Shown here piece by piece: positions 45,062 to 54,713 of a stretch of 64,000 nt of DNA. The stretch lies in the NCBI RefSeq assembly GCF_024397975.1, contig NZ_CP073745.1, positions 3,126,501 to 3,190,500 on the forward strand, given 5' to 3'. Every line of letters begins with the position of its first letter. Within the stretch, counting starts at the first letter, position 1. The position numbers and the translations under genes were made by a program. Source of the DNA: Bacterioplanoides sp. SCSIO 12839 (GTDB lineage: Bacteria; Pseudomonadota; Gammaproteobacteria; Pseudomonadales; Oceanobacteraceae). The notes below the pieces were generated by a model. That model saw only the letters and a program-made list of their open reading frames with translations, was not told the DNA's origin and ran no database searches.

Positions 45062-45282
45062 AACCATTCCCTTGTTGGTCCAGTAAAAAGCTGAGCTAGT
45101 GAAAAGCCGATCTGGCAAACATCAGCCTAGTCAGGCAGAGCGGATGTATCCTTGATTCAAATCGTTTTTTATGACGCTTTTTGTGTCGATATCAAAGATA
45201 ATAGAGGGAGTTACCGAAGCAACCAGTGATATTGGTCATTCTGTCAGTAAAAATGACCACCTTGTTTCCAGGAGATGACGAT

Positions 45283-45678
45283 ATGCCAGCACTCATCGTT
45301 TTTTATGATGGCCTTTGCCCACTATGCAGCAAAGAAATCAATCACCTAAGAAAGCTTGATAAACCTGGATTATTAAAGCTGGAAGACATTAATCAACACG
45401 ACTTTGAGTCCCGCTATCCACATATCAGTAAAACAGAAGCCAACGCCGTTCTGTTGAGCCAATTACCCGATGGCACCTTGCTACGTGGTTTAGATACCAC
45501 ACATGCAGCCTGGTCATTGGTGGGCAAGGGATATTTAACTGGCTGGCTGCGTTGGCCACTGATTCGCTGGTTTGCCGATAAGGCTTATCTATTTTTTGCC
45601 CGTCGGCGGCATACCATTTCACGATTATTAACCGGCCAGGAGCGTTGTGAAGCGTGTGAGATTAACTCAGACCGTTAA
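45283..45678 (+). CDS. DCC-family thiol-disulfide-oxidoreductase-like protein (DUF393)
   Basis: About 131 residues. VFYDGLCPLCSKEINHL near the N-terminus is the DCC motif with a CxxC pair (Cys at 12 and 15 from the start used here). The ATG at 45283 has AGGAG at correct distance. Such proteins are assigned to thioredoxin-like redox roles but are poorly studied. Divergent from the V-ATPase operon and convergent with the STAS-like gene. Confidence 0.85.
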   Translation: MPALIVFYDGLCPLCSKEINHLRKLDKPGLLKLEDINQHDFESRYPHISKTEANAVLLSQLPDGTLLRGLDTTHAAWSLVGKGYLTGWLRWPLIRWFADKAYLFFARRRHTISRLLTGQERCEACEINSDR

Positions 45679-45696
45679 CAACAAGTGATCTGAGTA

Positions 45697-46107
45697 TCAG
45701 CGATGAGTTAAGCCGTATCCTTCGGCAGCAAGCCAGTCGATAGCCTCAGCTTCAGAGGCAAAAGCACGACGCTGAAAGTCACCGGTTTCGGCGACAAAAT
45801 CTTCCAGCTGAAGCTTTTTGAGCATTGACGATGAGTAAACATGAGCAGCGCGCTTGAGACCATTACCACAACACCAGGCCACTAATTCTTCGACAATGGG
45901 TTTTATTTCCGGTACGCCGAGACTCCAGTCATCCAGATACACCAGATGCCCCCAATCAGCCCCAACCAATGGTGTAACCTTGGATTTCAGATCTTTCGAA
46001 AAAGCATGAGCAGCTTCTTCATTCCAGGCCCCACTCAGGTTGGCCAGCAAAATATTGCCAGACACTGACAGAGTAAATTCGCCATGTTGAACCGATGATA
46101 ACTGCAT
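45697..46107 (-). CDS. STAS/SpoIIAA-like protein of unknown function
   Basis: A 136-residue protein whose pattern (an N-terminal beta strand, LLANLSGAWNEEAAHAFSKD, then LVYLDDWSLGVPEIKPIVEEL) resembles the SpoIIAA-like STAS fold of small regulatory proteins. A partner kinase or sigma factor is not evident. It sits upstream-adjacent to a CheY-like gene on the same strand, 91 bp apart, and convergent with the DCC gene. Confidence 0.6.
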   Translation of the reverse strand: MQLSSVQHGEFTLSVSGNILLANLSGAWNEEAAHAFSKDLKSKVTPLVGADWGHLVYLDDWSLGVPEIKPIVEELVAWCCGNGLKRAAHVYSSSMLKKLQLEDFVAETGDFQRRAFASEAEAIDWLAAEGYGLTHR

Positions 46108-46198
46108 ACATCCGGCCGCGATTATAAGAGTGAATAATCAGATTGGATGATCGTTGGCAGACTGTCAACAGGCGACAAGTCCAAAAAAGTCATCCTGT

Positions 46199-46702
46199 TC
46201 AATCAGCCTGGGATTCAGGATTATCAGGCTCAATAGACAGGTCCTCATCAGAGCTTGTCGGTTGAGAGAAGTCCTGCAGAGGCAAGCGTTTTGGCTGGTA
46301 ATCTGACGCTGATAACAAATCAATCACTTTCTGACATAACTGCCCGGGCTGAAATGGCTTGATCAGATAATCCGACACACCCAGTTCAACCGCTTGCTGA
46401 ACCTTAGCCACCTCAGATGACGACGTGACCATCATAAAAGGCAGACCCTGGGTTTCTTCCGCTTTCCGTACCATGGTCAGCACCTCCAGCCCGGATAGCT
46501 TTGGCATTGACCAGTCACAAATAACCAGATTTACCGCATGTTTCTCCAAAAAATGGATACTGTCTTCACCATCAATAGCGCATAAAACATTCTTGAATCC
46601 GAGATCTTTGAGAAACGATTGGAAAACGGCACGAATAGAGCCCTGATCATCCACAACCAGGATGCGTTTATTCTTTATCGAAGCTGGAATATCTAGCTCC
46701 AT
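46199..46702 (-). CDS. CheY-like response regulator
   Basis: A 167-residue single receiver domain: ILVVDDQ at 14-20, phospho-acceptor Asp63 in LVICDWSMPKLSG, Ser/Thr MVTSSSE and Lys in DYLIKPF. A 40-residue acidic Ser/Pro-rich tail follows. No output domain, so it works through protein interaction. No kinase gene is adjacent. It may act in motility or chemotaxis or with the STAS-like protein next to it. Confidence 0.88.
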   Translation of the reverse strand: MELDIPASIKNKRILVVDDQGSIRAVFQSFLKDLGFKNVLCAIDGEDSIHFLEKHAVNLVICDWSMPKLSGLEVLTMVRKAEETQGLPFMMVTSSSEVAKVQQAVELGVSDYLIKPFQPGQLCQKVIDLLSASDYQPKRLPLQDFSQPTSSDEDLSIEPDNPESQAD

Positions 46703-46811
46703 TAATCCACCTCTGAATAACGGGCTGTTGATAAGACCCGTAACAAAAAATCTGTTAAAACCTGCTATTCAGACTAGCATGCATCGCCTAATCAACAAGG
46801 TTTTGTAGCAT

Positions 46812-47708
46812 TTATTGAGAGGCTGCCGAACTGGAACGGCGGCTGGCTTCCAGCTTCTCACATAATTGCCGGGTACCAACCAGAAAACGTGAGGTGGGCC
46901 GCTGAAAAAACTCCGGGTGAATATGAAATAAGCTGCCGGATTGTACGGCGTTCAACTTAGGATAGTCTCTCCAGCCATCCAGCCATTCAGGTCGTGACTC
47001 TCCCATACCGCTGGCAACAATGGCATCAGGGTTAGCAATTAATACCGATTCTTTGCTGATCTGTGGTGCACGAATATCCAGTTCGGCATAAATGTTGTTG
47101 CCACCACACAACTCAATTGCCTTGGAGATAAACGTTTGTCCGTTTTGAGTCATCAGTGGTTCATGCCAGACCTGGTAGAACACGGATACAGGCGTTTGAT
47201 GGCTATAAGTGTCACGCAGGTGAGTGACTTCCTGCATAAATGAATCGGCCACCTGATTACCCTGACTTTCCAGCCCGGTCATTTTGCCAAACTTGCGCAG
47301 ATTATCGGCAATTTCTTCGTAGGTAACCGGGTCTGAAGCAAACAACTTAAACCCCAATTGTTGCAGGCGGTGCAACTCACGGGTGGTATTGCCATCGGGC
47401 CAGGACAACACAACATCGGGCTGTAACGCGGCAATGGCTTCAATATTTAAACCACTGTAACCACCAATGCGGGGGATTTTTTTTGCCGCTTCCGGGTAGT
47501 CCGAATATTTCACAGCACCGACAATTAAATCACCGGCACCGACTTCAAACATCAGCTCAGTACCGTGTGGCATTAAACTGACAATTCGGGTGACGGGTTT
47601 GCCAAAGGTGTGCTCGACACCAGCATCGTCAATTAGGGTAAATTCGGCATATAAATTCTGCCCCAATATAAGCAGAAAAGCGGAAAGCAATAAATAAGGT
47701 AATTTCAT
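46812..47708 (-). CDS. btuF: Cobalamin ABC transporter substrate-binding protein BtuF-like
   Basis: A 298-residue periplasmic protein with signal peptide MKLPYLLLSAFLLILGQNLY and the two-lobed fold of cluster A binding proteins: GKPVTRIVSLMPHGTELMF, then DLIVGAVKYSDYPEAAKKIP, IEAIAALQPDVVLSW, and the C-terminal RPTSRFLVGTRQLCE. Position at the edge of a cobalamin gene cluster supports cobalamin or cobinamide as ligand rather than heme or iron. Permease and ATPase (BtuCD) are not in the window. No cobalamin riboswitch is seen upstream. Confidence 0.83.
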   Translation of the reverse strand: MKLPYLLLSAFLLILGQNLYAEFTLIDDAGVEHTFGKPVTRIVSLMPHGTELMFEVGAGDLIVGAVKYSDYPEAAKKIPRIGGYSGLNIEAIAALQPDVVLSWPDGNTTRELHRLQQLGFKLFASDPVTYEEIADNLRKFGKMTGLESQGNQVADSFMQEVTHLRDTYSHQTPVSVFYQVWHEPLMTQNGQTFISKAIELCGGNNIYAELDIRAPQISKESVLIANPDAIVASGMGESRPEWLDGWRDYPKLNAVQSGSLFHIHPEFFQRPTSRFLVGTRQLCEKLEASRRSSSAASQ

Positions 47709-47929
47709 AACAACCTGTCTGAACCTTCTGATAGATCAATCTGATCGCTTTATTTTTCTCCGTCGCGCCGAAGGGCCATCCCTGGCCCTGCCGCGCGAAC
47801 GCAACATGAGCACTTGGCACGTCCATGTACCTCACCCTACGGGCTACTCCGTAGTGCAAAAATGCTTTCCTGCATTTTTGTGTTGCTGCTATGAAAAACA
47901 AACCAATCAGATTAATCCTGTACATGTTT
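47709..47929. repeat. Intergenic segment with three hairpins, possible dispersed repeat
   Basis: The 221-bp gap between cobD and btuF holds three short palindromes in a row: GGGCCA/TGGCCC (47773-47788), CTACGG/CCGTAG (47837-47854) and CAAAAATGC/GCATTTTTG (47857-47880). The last may terminate the cobD transcript on the minus strand. The flanking CGTCGCGCCGAAGG and CTGCCGCGCGAACG segments resemble repeat-like sequence seen between genes in other marine gammaproteobacteria (from memory, unverified). It lacks a convincing gene. Confidence 0.5.
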
Positions 47930-49006
47930 CTATTCTGTAACATCCAGTTGTTTTAAAACTGTTCGTATTTTTTCGAACCGATTAAATTCTGGCATACCAA
48001 TGCGCAAGCGTTTTTGCTCTTTAAAACAACGCGTCCAGATTTTTTGCTGCGCCATTTTTTGCTGCCATTGCTCCACATTAGGATGCTCCAGCGTGATAAA
48101 TAAATCACTGCTGCCTACTACCGGAAGCTCAGCACAGGCATCTAACATCAGCTGATGAACATGCTGCAGTTTTTGGCGATTTTCCGCTTGCCAGCTTTTA
48201 TCAGATAACGCTTGTTTTGCCAGCCATAATGATAAGCCGGAAACAGGCCACGGGCCTAAAAGCTGTTCCAAGGAATCGCGATATCTTTCACCGATCAGTG
48301 CTGCGCCTACTCGCAACCCCGCCAATCCAAAAAACTTACCAACCGAGGTTAATACCAGTGTATTGTCGCGAAGGTGAAGTGGTTGATTATCAGAAATGTC
48401 AGAAAAAGCAGCATCTAATATTAGCCAACCATTATGATCATTCAGTTTCTGTTGCCAAAGCGCGATTTGTTGATGATTCCAATATTGGCCAGAAGGGTTA
48501 TCCGGGTTCACCAGAATTAAAATATCCGGCAGATCGACGGCTTCATTATGCTTCAGCCGTAGCAGCACATGGTTTAATTCATCCAGGCTTTTTTCTTCTA
48601 CCTGTGCGCCGGGTTGCTGCCATTGATAAGCGTGCTCACCGTAACTCCCGGCTAACACCCATACCCTCAGTTGATGAGTATCACGCTCAAAAACATGCTG
48701 CGAAAAGAAATCCGGTAGTTGCTGAATTAATGCCTGGCTGCCCGCCGATAAAACCACCAGCTCCGGTTTTAAATCAGCGATTAAAAATCGATAATACTCA
48801 GCCCATACGGCCGAAGATTGCTGCAACTGTTCACGCTCTGGCAAATGGTGCCAACAGGTGTGTGGCACCTGAGAAAGGTGCTGCTCTACCGGCCAGGCAT
48901 AAGGAGAAATACCTGTCGATAAGTCCAGCCACTGCTCCGATGAACCACCAAATTGATTGATCGCTTGTTGCAAATTACCGCCATGAAGCGGCTTCGAATT
49001 TTTCAT
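47930..49006 (-). CDS. cobD: L-threonine-O-3-phosphate decarboxylase
   Basis: About 358 residues, PLP-dependent aminotransferase fold. PLHGGNLQQAINQFGGSSEQW, LDLSTGISPYAWP, a PDNPSGQYW segment, and the Schiff-base lysine in TSVGKFFGLAGLRVGAA identify it as Salmonella-type CobD (called CobC in Pseudomonas). It makes (R)-1-amino-2-propanol phosphate for the nucleotide loop. ATG at 49006 overlaps the cbiB stop (TTTGATG), so cbiB and cobD are coupled. Confidence 0.88.
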   Translation of the reverse strand: MKNSKPLHGGNLQQAINQFGGSSEQWLDLSTGISPYAWPVEQHLSQVPHTCWHHLPEREQLQQSSAVWAEYYRFLIADLKPELVVLSAGSQALIQQLPDFFSQHVFERDTHQLRVWVLAGSYGEHAYQWQQPGAQVEEKSLDELNHVLLRLKHNEAVDLPDILILVNPDNPSGQYWNHQQIALWQQKLNDHNGWLILDAAFSDISDNQPLHLRDNTLVLTSVGKFFGLAGLRVGAALIGERYRDSLEQLLGPWPVSGLSLWLAKQALSDKSWQAENRQKLQHVHQLMLDACAELPVVGSSDLFITLEHPNVEQWQQKMAQQKIWTRCFKEQKRLRIGMPEFNRFEKIRTVLKQLDVTE

Positions 49007-50019
49007 CAAACCATACACATCAAAGCGGAGAATAACCCCAGCATCAGCCAAGCCGCCATAAAAATAACCACACTCTTTTTCACCAGGCTGAGGGCAGTAG
49101 CAATATCCGTCACATCAGCTGGGACTCCGACGCCCATCGGCGGTTTATTTTGCCATTGGCCATGATAATAAGCGCCTTCTGACAGAGTACGCTGAATCGC
49201 ACCCGCGCCAGCGGTCATAACCACACCACCGTTTGGGCTGGCACAGTGTTGCGCCTGAGTTTTCCAGCAATAACGGGCACTGTTCCGGGAGCGACCATTT
49301 ACAGAGTGTCGTGGACTTAACAAGCAAAAACAGCAGGCAGTAAGCCGGGCCGGAATATAGTTAACCACGTCATCCAGATAGGCCGCTATTCGACCAAAAT
49401 ACAGATATTGCGGATTTTTATAGCCCCACATGGCGTCCAGAGTATTCAGCCAACGGTGTAACAACGCCAACGGCGCTCCACCCACGGCAAACCAGAATAA
49501 CGAAGCAAAAATGGCATCCGAGCTGTTTTCTAACGTGGTTTCAATACTGGCCTGAGCAATTTGTGGTGCATTTAAAGAGTTGGTTTCACGGCTGACAATC
49601 CAGCTGAGTTTCTGCCTTGCCTCTGTTAACCGTGAATCTTTTCCAGCCAACGCTTGCTCAACCGCTTCAACATGTTGCTGCAAACTGCGACCGCCAATAC
49701 ACAGATACAGCAACAAAGCTTCTAGCGTATACGCCAGCCAATGCGAGTAGCTGTGCAGCAGTTTTAACCCAACCAAGAAAAAAGAAAACAGAGGCACAAC
49801 CACAATCATCAGCGCCACCGTCCCCAGCACTATCTGCCCGGTGGGTGACTGACATGCACGAATCACTTTAATGGTTGAAACCTGAGGGTTCAGATAGCGT
49901 TGCCAGAACGCTGCCCAATAACCAAACCCGACTAACGGATGAAAGCGTTTTGGTTCAGCCAGGCGATAATCCAGTAATAAAGCCATGGCTGCAAAAAATG
50001 CACTTAAAAGTAGCGTCAT
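49006..50019 (-). CDS. cbiB: Adenosylcobinamide-phosphate synthase CbiB
   Basis: A 337-residue inner-membrane protein with several hydrophobic helices. [13 protein letters not shown] near the start, [20 protein letters not shown] in the middle (conserved RDT/E block), [15 protein letters not shown] and the C-terminal helix are typical. It joins aminopropanol phosphate to adenosylcobyric acid. Divergent from cobQ, with 80 bp between starts. Named CobD in Pseudomonas nomenclature. Confidence 0.92.
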   Translation of the reverse strand: MTLLLSAFFAAMALLLDYRLAEPKRFHPLVGFGYWAAFWQRYLNPQVSTIKVIRACQSPTGQIVLGTVALMIVVVPLFSFFLVGLKLLHSYSHWLAYTLEALLLYLCIGGRSLQQHVEAVEQALAGKDSRLTEARQKLSWIVSRETNSLNAPQIAQASIETTLENSSDAIFASLFWFAVGGAPLALLHRWLNTLDAMWGYKNPQYLYFGRIAAYLDDVVNYIPARLTACCFCLLSPRHSVNGRSRNSARYCWKTQAQHCASPNGGVVMTAGAGAIQRTLSEGAYYHGQWQNKPPMGVGVPADVTDIATALSLVKKSVVIFMAAWLMLGLFSALMCMV

Positions 50020-50099
50020 GCCGTAAAATACTCAAAATTCATAAATACCGGGCCAAACACAGCGACAAAGGCCACGGAGTTTACCAGAAGGCCCGATTT

Positions 50100-51617
50100 A
50101 TGACCTCAGCACCACAGCAGTTAATGATACAAGGCACCACCTCGGATGCCGGAAAAAGTACCTTAGTGTGTGCATTAGGACGTATTTTTGCTCGTAAAGG
50201 CATTGCAGTGGCTCCGTTTAAGCCACAAAACATGGCACTCAACAGTGCCGTCACCGCCGACGGCGGTGAAATTGGCCGTGCGCAGGCGTTACAGGCTTTA
50301 GCGTGTCAGGTTGAGCCCACTACCGATATGAACCCGGTACTGCTGAAGCCGACTTCTGATATGGGCAGCCAGGTGATTATTCAGGGCAAGTCCATTGGCA
50401 ATCAGCAAGCGCTTGATTATCACGCCTATAAAAAAACCGCGATGAATGCAGTGCTGGATTCTTACCAGCGACTGCAACAACAGTATCAAAGTGTTTTGGT
50501 GGAAGGTGCCGGCAGCCCGGCGGAAGTGAATTTAAGAGCCAACGATATTGCCAACATGGGGTTTGCCGAAGCGGTGGATTGCCCGGTGATTCTGATTGCC
50601 GATATTGATCGTGGCGGTGTTTTTGCACACCTGGTCGGCACCCTCGATTGTTTAAGCGAATCCGAACAAAACCGTGTGGTTGGTTTTGTGATTAATCGCT
50701 TTCGTGGCGATATTAAACTGCTGCAATCCGGCCTCGATTGGCTGGAACAAAAAACCGGTAAACCGGTACTCGCGGTACTGCCGTATTTACACGGTTTATA
50801 TCTCGATGGTGAAGACGCATTAAATCTGCATCAACATCTGGAAAATGCCGGCAACACACAACAAGTATTAAAAGTGGTGGTGCCGGTTTATCCGCGCATT
50901 AGTAACCACACCGACTTTGACGCATTACGGGTGCATCCGAATGTGGATTTACAACTGATAGGCCCGGACCAAACACCGCCACCAGCCGATCTGGTGATTC
51001 TGCCCGGCTCTAAAAATACCCGCGCCGATCTTGAATGGTTATTACAGCAACCCGGAAACTGGCAGGAATATTTAAATCGCCACCTGCGTTATGGCGGTAA
51101 ATTATTGGGCATTTGTGGCGGATTACAAATGCTGGGAACCTGCGTTTTTGATCCACAAGGGGTTGAAGGTACGGCCGGAGAAACACGCGGCTTAGGGTAC
51201 TTACCCATCACCACCACTCTGGATGCCGAAAAAACGTTAAAACAGGTCGAGGGAATATTAGCGCTACCCAACCAACCGGCCGTGCCAATTCAGGGCTATG
51301 AAATTCATGCCGGCATTTCTCTGAGCGATCAATCCGTTCATCAGGTAATTACCTCTGGCAATAGCACCTGCGGTTATCTAAGTGACGACCAACAAATTTT
51401 AGGCACCTACTGGCACGGCTTATTTGATACCCCAGAAGCGTTGCAACAATTATTAAACTGGGCTGGATTAAATAAAGAGGACAATGCGTTATCGGATTTT
51501 AATCAGATCCGCGAACGGCAGATTGAGCGCCTGGCTGACAGCACGGAAGCAGCCCTCGACTTTGGTCGTCTGGAAGAAGCTCTGAAAAGTTTTGCTGAGT
51601 TTCGAGCAAATCCATAA
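50100..51617 (+). CDS. cobQ: Cobyric acid synthase
   Basis: A 505-residue amidotransferase (Salmonella CbiP). P-loop-like [10 protein letters not shown] near residues 11-20, a [16 protein letters not shown] segment, and a C-terminal class I glutaminase domain with the nucleophile Cys in [10 protein letters not shown] and His-Glu in [11 protein letters not shown]. It amidates adenosylcobyrinate side chains. ATG at 50100 (MTSAPQQLM) has AAGG upstream; a longer frame to 49875 overlaps cbiB and is not used. No adjacent cobyrinate synthase, so precursor comes from elsewhere or from salvage. Confidence 0.95.
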   Translation: MTSAPQQLMIQGTTSDAGKSTLVCALGRIFARKGIAVAPFKPQNMALNSAVTADGGEIGRAQALQALACQVEPTTDMNPVLLKPTSDMGSQVIIQGKSIGNQQALDYHAYKKTAMNAVLDSYQRLQQQYQSVLVEGAGSPAEVNLRANDIANMGFAEAVDCPVILIADIDRGGVFAHLVGTLDCLSESEQNRVVGFVINRFRGDIKLLQSGLDWLEQKTGKPVLAVLPYLHGLYLDGEDALNLHQHLENAGNTQQVLKVVVPVYPRISNHTDFDALRVHPNVDLQLIGPDQTPPPADLVILPGSKNTRADLEWLLQQPGNWQEYLNRHLRYGGKLLGICGGLQMLGTCVFDPQGVEGTAGETRGLGYLPITTTLDAEKTLKQVEGILALPNQPAVPIQGYEIHAGISLSDQSVHQVITSGNSTCGYLSDDQQILGTYWHGLFDTPEALQQLLNWAGLNKEDNALSDFNQIRERQIERLADSTEAALDFGRLEEALKSFAEFRANP

Positions 51618-51716
51618 TTTCAATGCATTATCCGCAAATTCATACTTTTTTTGCATTTTATGAGAAATATCAGTAGATTGCGCGCCCGCAGAAAATTGTA
51701 AAACAAGGTAAAACGC

Positions 51717-52115
51717 ATGGGTGATGCTGATTTAGTGTTTCAGAGCTATGGACGTGCCTGCAACAATCCGTCTTTCTTTGAAGAGTTCTACTCGAACTTC
51801 ATGAGCAAATCCCCGGATATTCGCGCCATGTTTGTGAATACCAACATGGAAGCGCAACGAGGTTTATTGCGCGGCGGCGTACTGTGGCTAATCATGCATG
51901 CCCGCGGCATGTCGGATGCTAAAATTCGTGCCCTGGGTGAAAGCCACAGTAAAAAAAATATGAACATTAACCCGATGTTTTATGGCTTCTGGCTGGATGC
52001 GCTGCTGGAAACACTGAAGGTATATGATCCGGAGTTCACACCCGAGCTGGAACTTTGCTGGCGCTCAACTTTACGCCCCAGCATTGAGATGATTCAGGAT
52101 ATGTACGATAAATAA
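51717..52115 (+). CDS. Single-domain globin
   Basis: A 132-residue globin-fold protein (MGDADLVFQSYGRA...). A likely proximal His is in ALGESHSKKNMNI, and the terminal helix MFYGFWLDALLETLKVYDPE fits the H helix. Such proteins bind haem and O2 or NO, or act as signal sensors. It lies inside the cobalamin cluster, after cobQ, in the opposite direction to cobS, with AAGG before the ATG. Reason for this placement is unknown. Confidence 0.78.
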   Translation: MGDADLVFQSYGRACNNPSFFEEFYSNFMSKSPDIRAMFVNTNMEAQRGLLRGGVLWLIMHARGMSDAKIRALGESHSKKNMNINPMFYGFWLDALLETLKVYDPEFTPELELCWRSTLRPSIEMIQDMYDK

Positions 52116-52131
52116 CGAGCTAGCCCCACAC

Positions 52132-52914
52132 TCACAATGTGAGCGCAGCCAGCAATAAGGCTTCCTGAACCGCAATGGTGGCACCCATGGTGTCACCGCT
52201 GCAGCCGCCAATCCGCTTGATCATCATTTGCCGCGCAAAAACATTCACCGCCAGATATAACAGCAGCACCAGTATCGCTTTGTGCTGAAACACCACCACC
52301 GCCGTTACAGCCAGAATGACGCCTGTCACCAGCAGTCGTGTCTGGGTAGCGCCGCTTACCAGAGCGGTCGCCAGACCTTTGGCACGCACATACGGCGTAC
52401 TGGCTAATAAGCCTAATGCACTGGCACGTGCCAATGCCGGAATCAGTATTAAAGCCGTCAGATAAAACCAGTCGGATGTCGCTTGCTGTAACAACACCTT
52501 CTCTAACAACACCTGCACTCCGGCAAACTGCACCAGTAATACCAGCATCACCGCCAGCACCCCGATTGGGCCAACACGTGGATCTTTCATAATCTCCAGC
52601 GTGCGCTCTTTATCGCCCAGTCCGCCAACCCAGGCGTCGGCACTGTCGGCCAACCCATCGAGGTGCAAACCACCGGATAACAAAATCCAGATGGCCGTTG
52701 TTAATGCCGCAACCAATAACGGTGATGCTTGTGGGTTATACCACCAGCAAATCAGAATAAAGGCGATTAACAGGACACCAATAACAGCACCCACGACCGG
52801 GTAAAACAGCAAAGATTTTTGCGCAACTTCGTCATCCACCCGTTTCAGATACGGAGCGGGTAAACGAGTCAGAAAAACAACGGCATACCAGAAAGCCCAG
52901 TAGTAGCTGCTCAT
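52132..52914 (-). CDS. cobS: Adenosylcobinamide-GDP ribazoletransferase CobS
   Basis: A 260-residue integral membrane enzyme. GGLHLDGLADSADAWVGG near 80-100 is the conserved metal-binding segment, with RVGPIGVLAVMLVLL, and C-terminal GGCSGDTMGATI also diagnostic. It condenses adenosylcobinamide-GDP with alpha-ribazole phosphate, the last step but one. Its start overlaps the cobC stop by 4 bp (ATGA). Confidence 0.95.
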   Translation of the reverse strand: MSSYYWAFWYAVVFLTRLPAPYLKRVDDEVAQKSLLFYPVVGAVIGVLLIAFILICWWYNPQASPLLVAALTTAIWILLSGGLHLDGLADSADAWVGGLGDKERTLEIMKDPRVGPIGVLAVMLVLLVQFAGVQVLLEKVLLQQATSDWFYLTALILIPALARASALGLLASTPYVRAKGLATALVSGATQTRLLVTGVILAVTAVVVFQHKAILVLLLYLAVNVFARQMMIKRIGGCSGDTMGATIAVQEALLLAALTL

Positions 52915-53573
52915 GCAGGCTGGTTCTCCAGAATGCCACTAACATCATCAGCGGTCAGGTCTTCACCATCCATGGCCAGCAGCGATACCCAATGCCTGGT
53001 TTTGCCTTGTTCTTCGGTGTGATCAATCTTAAAGCGTATTAAACCGGCATACGGAATCGCCAGACGGTTCATCGCTTGTGGGTCAAGTTTCAGCAGGTAT
53101 TGCGCCAACACCCGCATCACTCCGCCGTGATTAACCACCAGCACATGCTGCCCCTGATATTGCTCTAACACCGCATTCCAGGCGGCGATAATACGCTGTT
53201 GAAAATCGGGGACGGCTTCACCGTTTGGCGCACAAAACTCCAATGGGTTCTGCCACATTTTTTGAGCCAGCTGAGGGTGCTCCTGAAAGACCTCAGTGAC
53301 GGGTTTATTTTCCCAATCGCCGTAAAAAATTTCCTGCCAGGATTCCACCACTGCACAAGGAATTTGTTGCTGATCGGACAGCCACTGGGCACTGTCAGCA
53401 CAACGCTGCAACGGCGAACTGATAATTTGTTGCCAGTTCTGCGCGTGTTTTTGTACCCGCGCCTGAAACTGTTGTTTGCCCAGCTCACTCAGTGCCAGGT
53501 CAACACGGCCACGGAAGACATTGCCACCCACCGGCTCCCCGTGGCGAATTAAATCGATATAAGTCGATGTCAT
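52911..53573 (-). CDS. cobC: Histidine phosphatase, alpha-ribazole phosphatase-like
   Basis: About 220 residues. IDLIRHGEP at the start is the RHG motif of the phosphoglycerate-mutase superfamily; a second catalytic His is in VLVVNHGGVMRVLA, and SSPLQRCADSAQWL follows the fold. In cobalamin synthesis this removes a phosphate from ribazole phosphate or cobalamin phosphate. ATG at 53573 is preferred because GAGGA lies about 7 bp upstream; ATG at 53579 is possible. It overlaps cobS and begins just after the cobT stop, as part of a cobT-cobC-cobS operon. Confidence 0.88.
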   Translation of the reverse strand: MTSTYIDLIRHGEPVGGNVFRGRVDLALSELGKQQFQARVQKHAQNWQQIISSPLQRCADSAQWLSDQQQIPCAVVESWQEIFYGDWENKPVTEVFQEHPQLAQKMWQNPLEFCAPNGEAVPDFQQRIIAAWNAVLEQYQGQHVLVVNHGGVMRVLAQYLLKLDPQAMNRLAIPYAGLIRFKIDHTEEQGKTRHWVSLLAMDGEDLTADDVSGILENQPA

Positions 53574-53583
53574 GCACATGTCC

Positions 53584-54669
53584 TCAGACGTCAGAACCAG
53601 AGCCAGAGCCAGAGCCAGAGCCGGAGACACCGGCCTGAGCAAAGGTGGCCATCTGGCCATGCAATGCCAACGCCTGACGTAACACACTGATGGCGACTCC
53701 AGCACCGGAGCCCTCTCCCAGACGCATTCCTAAATCCAGAATTGGCTCGGCACTCAGAGCGGCCAGCAATTGCAGGTGCCCCGGCTCTGCAGAACCATGA
53801 CTGAAGATCATCCAATCACGAACGGATGGATTTAACTGAACCGCCAACAAGGCGGCACTGGTGGTAATAAAGCCATCGACCAACACCGGGATCCCCAGCT
53901 GTGCAGCGCGGATATACGCGCCGGCAATCGCACCCAGTTCAAAACCACCCAGTTGAATCAAAGCATCCACAGGCTTGTGGATATAAGGCAAAGCACGTTG
54001 CACACTGGTGATTAATACATCCGTTTTATGATCCAGTGCCTCACCATGAACACCAGTTCCCGGGCCGGTCAGACCGGCAACATCCAGCTTTAGCAACACG
54101 GCGGCCATGGCACTGGCGGCCGAGGTATTGCCAATGCCCATATCTCCGGCGAACAACAAATCACAACCTGCCTGATGCACTCTGTCGACCTGATCTGAGC
54201 CCAGCTGTAAGGATTGCAACGCCTGCGGTTCGGTCATCGCCGCATATTGAGAAAAGTCTGCGGTCCCCGCAGCAATGGGTTGATGAATCACACCTGCCAG
54301 ATCCAGACAGTCACTCGCGGTGCCACAGTTCACTACTGAAAGCTCAAACTGATTGTTGTTCGCCAATACCGAAATTGCGGCGCCACCGGCAACAAAGTTT
54401 TTTAGCATTTCCACCGTAACGGCCTGCGGAAATGCTGACACACCCTGCGCGACCACACCGTGATCTCCGGCAAACACAACACAGTGGGCATTGTGAATCT
54501 CCGGTTTTACCTGGCCCTGCATCGCGGCCATATCCATTGCCAGCTTCTCCAGCTTGCCCAGTGCGCCCGGAGGCTTGGTCAACTGATTTTGATGCAGCAA
54601 CGCCTGCTCACGAATATCGTCATGTTTATCGGCAGCTGGCTGCTGCCACCAGTAAAGAGAACTCGTCAT
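53584..54669 (-). CDS. cobT: Nicotinate-nucleotide:dimethylbenzimidazole phosphoribosyltransferase CobT
   Basis: A 361-residue enzyme that activates the lower ligand. LTKPPGALGKLEKLAMDMA near the start, VFAGDHGVVAQGVSAFPQAV, DMGIGNTSAASAMAAVLL and the C-terminal LGMRLGEGSGAGVA (catalytic Glu) are all present. It ends in an unusual GSGSGSGSGSDV tail encoded by a six-base tandem repeat (53593-53622). First gene of the cobT-cobC-cobS unit. Confidence 0.96.
   Translation of the reverse strand: MTSSLYWWQQPAADKHDDIREQALLHQNQLTKPPGALGKLEKLAMDMAAMQGQVKPEIHNAHCVVFAGDHGVVAQGVSAFPQAVTVEMLKNFVAGGAAISVLANNNQFELSVVNCGTASDCLDLAGVIHQPIAAGTADFSQYAAMTEPQALQSLQLGSDQVDRVHQAGCDLLFAGDMGIGNTSAASAMAAVLLKLDVAGLTGPGTGVHGEALDHKTDVLITSVQRALPYIHKPVDALIQLGGFELGAIAGAYIRAAQLGIPVLVDGFITTSAALLAVQLNPSVRDWMIFSHGSAEPGHLQLLAALSAEPILDLGMRLGEGSGAGVAISVLRQALALHGQMATFAQAGVSGSGSGSGSGSDV
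53593..53622. repeat. Hexanucleotide tandem repeat in the cobT 3' end
   Basis: On the plus strand AGAGCC is repeated four times, preceded by one imperfect copy (AGAACC). It encodes Gly-Ser repeats at the CobT C-terminus. Multiples of six preserve frame, so copy number may vary without disrupting the gene. Confidence 0.9.
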
Positions 54670-54713
54670 AAAATAGGTCTTATTAATGGGCGGTGGGTGT
54701 GCAACGCATCATA

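Noticed and set aside
47629-47943. A 104-codon minus-strand frame between cobD and btuF
   Set aside because: It runs through three palindromes and into the btuF signal peptide in another frame; it looks like repeat sequence, not a gene.
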